A model generated the notes under the pieces. That model made no database searches and had not been told where the DNA came from. It was given only the letters and a program-made list of their open reading frames with translations. Made by a program: the position numbers and the translations under genes. A stretch of 64,000 bases of DNA from Orenia metallireducens (GTDB lineage Bacteria; Bacillota; Halanaerobiia; Halobacteroidales; Halobacteroidaceae), in the NCBI RefSeq assembly GCF_001693735.1, contig NZ_LWDV01000007.1, positions 1-64,000 of the forward strand, given 5' to 3'. Of this stretch, positions 61,557 to 64,000 are shown piece after piece. The number at the start of each line of letters is the position of its first letter. Position 1 is the first letter of the stretch.

Positions 61557-63416
61557 TTAAATTGCTTCTTCCCAAAGTAGATAGTGTTCTTCCAATTGAG
61601 TTTTGATAGACTCATACTCCTGATGCAATTTTGTTAACTTTTCAGTATCTGTGCAGACCTCTTCTAAATTAAATTGCTCTTCTAGTTCTTCTAATCTATT
61701 CTCAAGCTCCATAATCTCCTCTTCTAGCTTATCTAAATCAATGGACTTTTTTTGCTTCTTCTCATTATTTTGTCTCTTTCTCTCTTGAATTATTTTCTTC
61801 TGGGCTTCTTTTTCTTCTAGATACTTTAAATATTCTCTTCGGTAATGGGAATAATTACCTAAGTACTCTATTAAGGTCTTATCTTGTAGGGCGAAAATTT
61901 TATCAACTAACTTATCTAAGAAGTATCTATCATGGGAGATAAGAAGGATTGTAGCAGGATAATCCTTTAAGGCATCCTCTAATATCTCCTTAGATTCTAT
62001 ATCAAGGTGGTTGGTAGGCTCATCTAATAATAATAGATTAAAATCTTGAACTGATAGTTTGGCTAAAGCCAATCTTCCCTTCTCTCCACCACTTAAAGTA
62101 CCTACCTTCTTAAAGACATCATCACCTTTAAATAAGAACCTTGCTAGAACATCTCGAGCTTGACTTGTAGTCATACCTTTAACCTTCATCATCTCTTCAA
62201 GCAGGTTATATTCATGACTAAGCTCTTCATGCTCTTGGGAGAAATAGCCTACTTTAACCTTAGTTCCAAATTTAATCTGACCTGAGTCTTTATCTATCTT
62301 ATTTAAGAGGATTTTAAATAATGTCGATTTTCCACTACCATTAGCTCCCACCAATGCTATCTTTTCACCACGATAGATTTTAAAATTAACATCTTTAAAT
62401 ATCAATGTATCTTCATAAAACTTACTTAAATCTTCCCCTGCTAACACCTCTTGTCCACTTACAGTCTCGGATTTAAATTCAATTTTGGCTCTATCCAGAG
62501 TTGGAGGTTTAGGAATTATCTCTAGCCTATCGAGCTGTTTCTGCCTTCCTCTAGCCTGTTTAGACTTAACCCCAGCTTTATACTTTCTGATAAAGGCTTC
62601 AGTCTTCTCTATCTTCTCCTGCTGTTTTTCATATTCTCTTTGCCAGGTTAATAGACGTTGTGGCTTCTCTTTCTGATAGAAAGAGTAATTGCCTTTATAC
62701 TTCTCTAACCGCCCCTTCTCCAGCTCCCAAATCCGATTGACTACCTTATCTAAGAAATAGCGGTCATGGGAGATAATCACTATAGCCCCAGAATAACTAT
62801 TAAGATAATCCTCTAACCACTCCTTAGATTCCAAATCTAAATGGTTAGTAGGCTCATCTAATAACAGTAACTCTGGTTCTTGTAATAATAGCTTAGCCAA
62901 AGCTGCCCTAGTCTTCTGTCCACCACTAAAATCACTCATATTATTATCAAACTGATCATCTCTAAAGCCTAACCCCTTTAATACACCTTTAATCCGACTC
63001 TCAATCTGATAGCCTCCACTCTGCTCATACTCTTCACGAAGATGGCTATAACGATTCATTATCTTCTCTAAATCATCACCATTACACTGGCTCATCTCCA
63101 CTTCTAAAGCCCGTAATCTATCTTCTAAAGCAAAGATATCCTCAAAGACTGTTAACATTTCTGAATAGAGCTCCTTAGATAAATTTAATCCAAAGCTTTG
63201 AGCCAAATAGCCAATCTCTAAATCATTGCTAGTTAGGATTTGCCCTTCATCTAGATGCTCTAAACCTGCCAAAATCTTAATTAAAGTCGATTTTCCAGTA
63301 CCGTTGACTCCAATTAGACCAATTCTATCATTCTTTTCAATCTGTAATGATATATCCTCAAAGATAACCTTTTCAGGATAATACTTACTTCCTTCTTTTA
63401 ATTGTAATAAACCCAT
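61557..63416 (-). CDS. ABC-F family ATPase (Uup/YdiF-type)
   Basis: 619 residues, soluble, two ABC domains without membrane helices. Domain 1 has Walker A GVNGTGKST and signature FSGGQKTRAALA; domain 2 has GANGSGKST and LSGGEKGRLALA; both have LLLDEPTNHLD. The linker (about 235-315) is charged and Lys-rich (the P-site interaction motif region), and the C-terminus (about 520-619) is a coiled coil, typical of Uup/YdiF. ABC-F proteins act on ribosomes, in stalling relief or antibiotic protection. ATG 63416 lies six bases after the mutM stop. Confidence 0.93.
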   Translation of the reverse strand: MGLLQLKEGSKYYPEKVIFEDISLQIEKNDRIGLIGVNGTGKSTLIKILAGLEHLDEGQILTSNDLEIGYLAQSFGLNLSKELYSEMLTVFEDIFALEDRLRALEVEMSQCNGDDLEKIMNRYSHLREEYEQSGGYQIESRIKGVLKGLGFRDDQFDNNMSDFSGGQKTRAALAKLLLQEPELLLLDEPTNHLDLESKEWLEDYLNSYSGAIVIISHDRYFLDKVVNRIWELEKGRLEKYKGNYSFYQKEKPQRLLTWQREYEKQQEKIEKTEAFIRKYKAGVKSKQARGRQKQLDRLEIIPKPPTLDRAKIEFKSETVSGQEVLAGEDLSKFYEDTLIFKDVNFKIYRGEKIALVGANGSGKSTLFKILLNKIDKDSGQIKFGTKVKVGYFSQEHEELSHEYNLLEEMMKVKGMTTSQARDVLARFLFKGDDVFKKVGTLSGGEKGRLALAKLSVQDFNLLLLDEPTNHLDIESKEILEDALKDYPATILLISHDRYFLDKLVDKIFALQDKTLIEYLGNYSHYRREYLKYLEEKEAQKKIIQERKRQNNEKKQKKSIDLDKLEEEIMELENRLEELEEQFNLEEVCTDTEKLTKLHQEYESIKTQLEEHYLLWEEAI

Positions 63417-63422
63417 CTTAAA

Positions 63423-64000
63423 TTATTCCCCCTGCTTCTGACAATCGGGACAGAAATATGTTCCCCGTCCTCCTACTCTTATTTTTTCTATCTTGGTTCC
63501 ACATTCACTACATTCTTTCCCTTCTTTATCATAAATCATCAGATAATTCTGATGGCTACCTGACTCTCCACTAGCATCTACATAATCCCACTTGGTAGTC
63601 CCTCGATGTTCCACTCCATCACTCAATACTTTAACAATAGCATAATAGAGTCTTTTAATCTCATCATCCTTTAAGGTATCAGCACTGCGCAAGGGATGTA
63701 TCTTAGAGAGGAATAAAGCCTCATCTACATAGATATTGCCAAGACCTGCTAAGAATCTCTGATTTAGAAGTAAAGGTTTCATCTTACCCTTACGCTTATC
63801 TATCATTTCTTTAAATCTATCTAGGGTAAATTCATCACTTAAAGGCTCAGGTCCTAACTTGGTTAAGCTTCCTGCATCCTTTAAATCATCAACTAAATAG
63901 ATACGAGTAAACTTCCGCTTACTACCTAATCTTAACTCATCCTCCCCCTTGAATTTAAAGAAGATACAATCATATTTACTTACTTTACTCTCCTTTTGAG
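63423..64000 (-). CDS. mutM: formamidopyrimidine-DNA glycosylase, 5' end outside the window
   Basis: Bifunctional glycosylase/AP lyase for oxidised purines. The open frame runs without a stop to the window edge, so the N-terminal catalytic Pro is not visible. Seen are SKYDCIFFKFKGEDELRLGS with KRKFTRIYL, then LGPEPLSDEFT, the H2TH region MKPLLLNQRFLAGLGNIYVD with EALF, and a C-terminal zinc finger with Cys pairs CSECG and CPDCQ. The ATG at 63806 is internal and not the true start. It begins the mutM-ABC-F-ytaF-coaE order. Confidence 0.95.
   Translation of the reverse strand, partial: QKESKVSKYDCIFFKFKGEDELRLGSKRKFTRIYLVDDLKDAGSLTKLGPEPLSDEFTLDRFKEMIDKRKGKMKPLLLNQRFLAGLGNIYVDEALFLSKIHPLRSADTLKDDEIKRLYYAIVKVLSDGVEHRGTTKWDYVDASGESGSHQNYLMIYDKEGKECSECGTKIEKIRVGGRGTYFCPDCQKQGE

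Overview
The window is AT-rich and almost every gene lies on the minus strand. It fits an endospore-forming, diderm, probably halophilic anaerobic Firmicute; Halanaerobiales (Halobacteroidaceae/Orenia-like) is my best inference. Sporulation is indicated by ytxC, sleB-ypeB, ytaF and a decayed gerA-type gene. Firmicute regulation is indicated by two T-box leaders, two ydaO-type c-di-AMP riboswitches and an L20-type infC leader. An outer membrane is suggested by a secreted beta-barrel-like protein ending in Phe. Genes are described in transcription order, from high to low coordinates.

Layout. 64.0-59.5 kb: mutM (cut by the window edge), an ABC-F ATPase, ytaF, coaE and a lytic transglycosylase. 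59.3-44.0 kb: two oligopeptide ABC transporter units (B-C-D-F plus a binding protein). Their permeases and binding proteins have diverged, but the two ATPase genes sit in a near-identical 2,016-bp direct repeat. Two paralogous UTRA-type regulators are interleaved. 43.9-41.3 kb: tRNA-Leu, a BON-domain protein, a plus-strand gene made almost wholly of WDRDRD repeats with a possible sigma-K promoter, and the gerA pseudogene. 41-33 kb: NADH oxidase, a secreted multidomain GH13 amylase, gnd-zwf and the beta-barrel protein. 32-30 kb: sleB-ypeB. 29.9-28.9 kb: seven tRNA genes. 28.7-24.7 kb: an HD hydrolase, two flavoenzymes, ytxC and a DUF445 protein. 24.7-20.6 kb: T-box thrS, then infC-rpmI-rplT with an AUU start on infC. 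20.2-5.9 kb: an ion-homeostasis region. 5.9-0.1 kb: a 1-phosphofructokinase-type kinase, an rRNA methyltransferase and T-box pheS-pheT.

The 20-6 kb block is functionally the most coherent. A c-di-AMP riboswitch with its own terminator precedes one operon that encodes a histidine kinase, a lone receiver, a receiver-TPR protein, two TrkA-type RCK proteins and TrkH. A second c-di-AMP riboswitch precedes ktrB-ktrA. A second ktrB-ktrA pair without a riboswitch, mgtE, a LysE exporter and the phosphatidylethanolamine genes psd-pssA lie among them. This looks like a c-di-AMP-governed potassium hub, and placing a two-component system inside the riboswitch operon is unusual.

At least six intergenic elements share terminal inverted repeats related to ATATTGCGACACTTTT and look like MITEs. 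One of them separates the thrS T-box from thrS. Start codons were re-chosen by Shine-Dalgarno spacing wherever the longest frame was implausible; several genes appear to use TTG and up to three use ATT.
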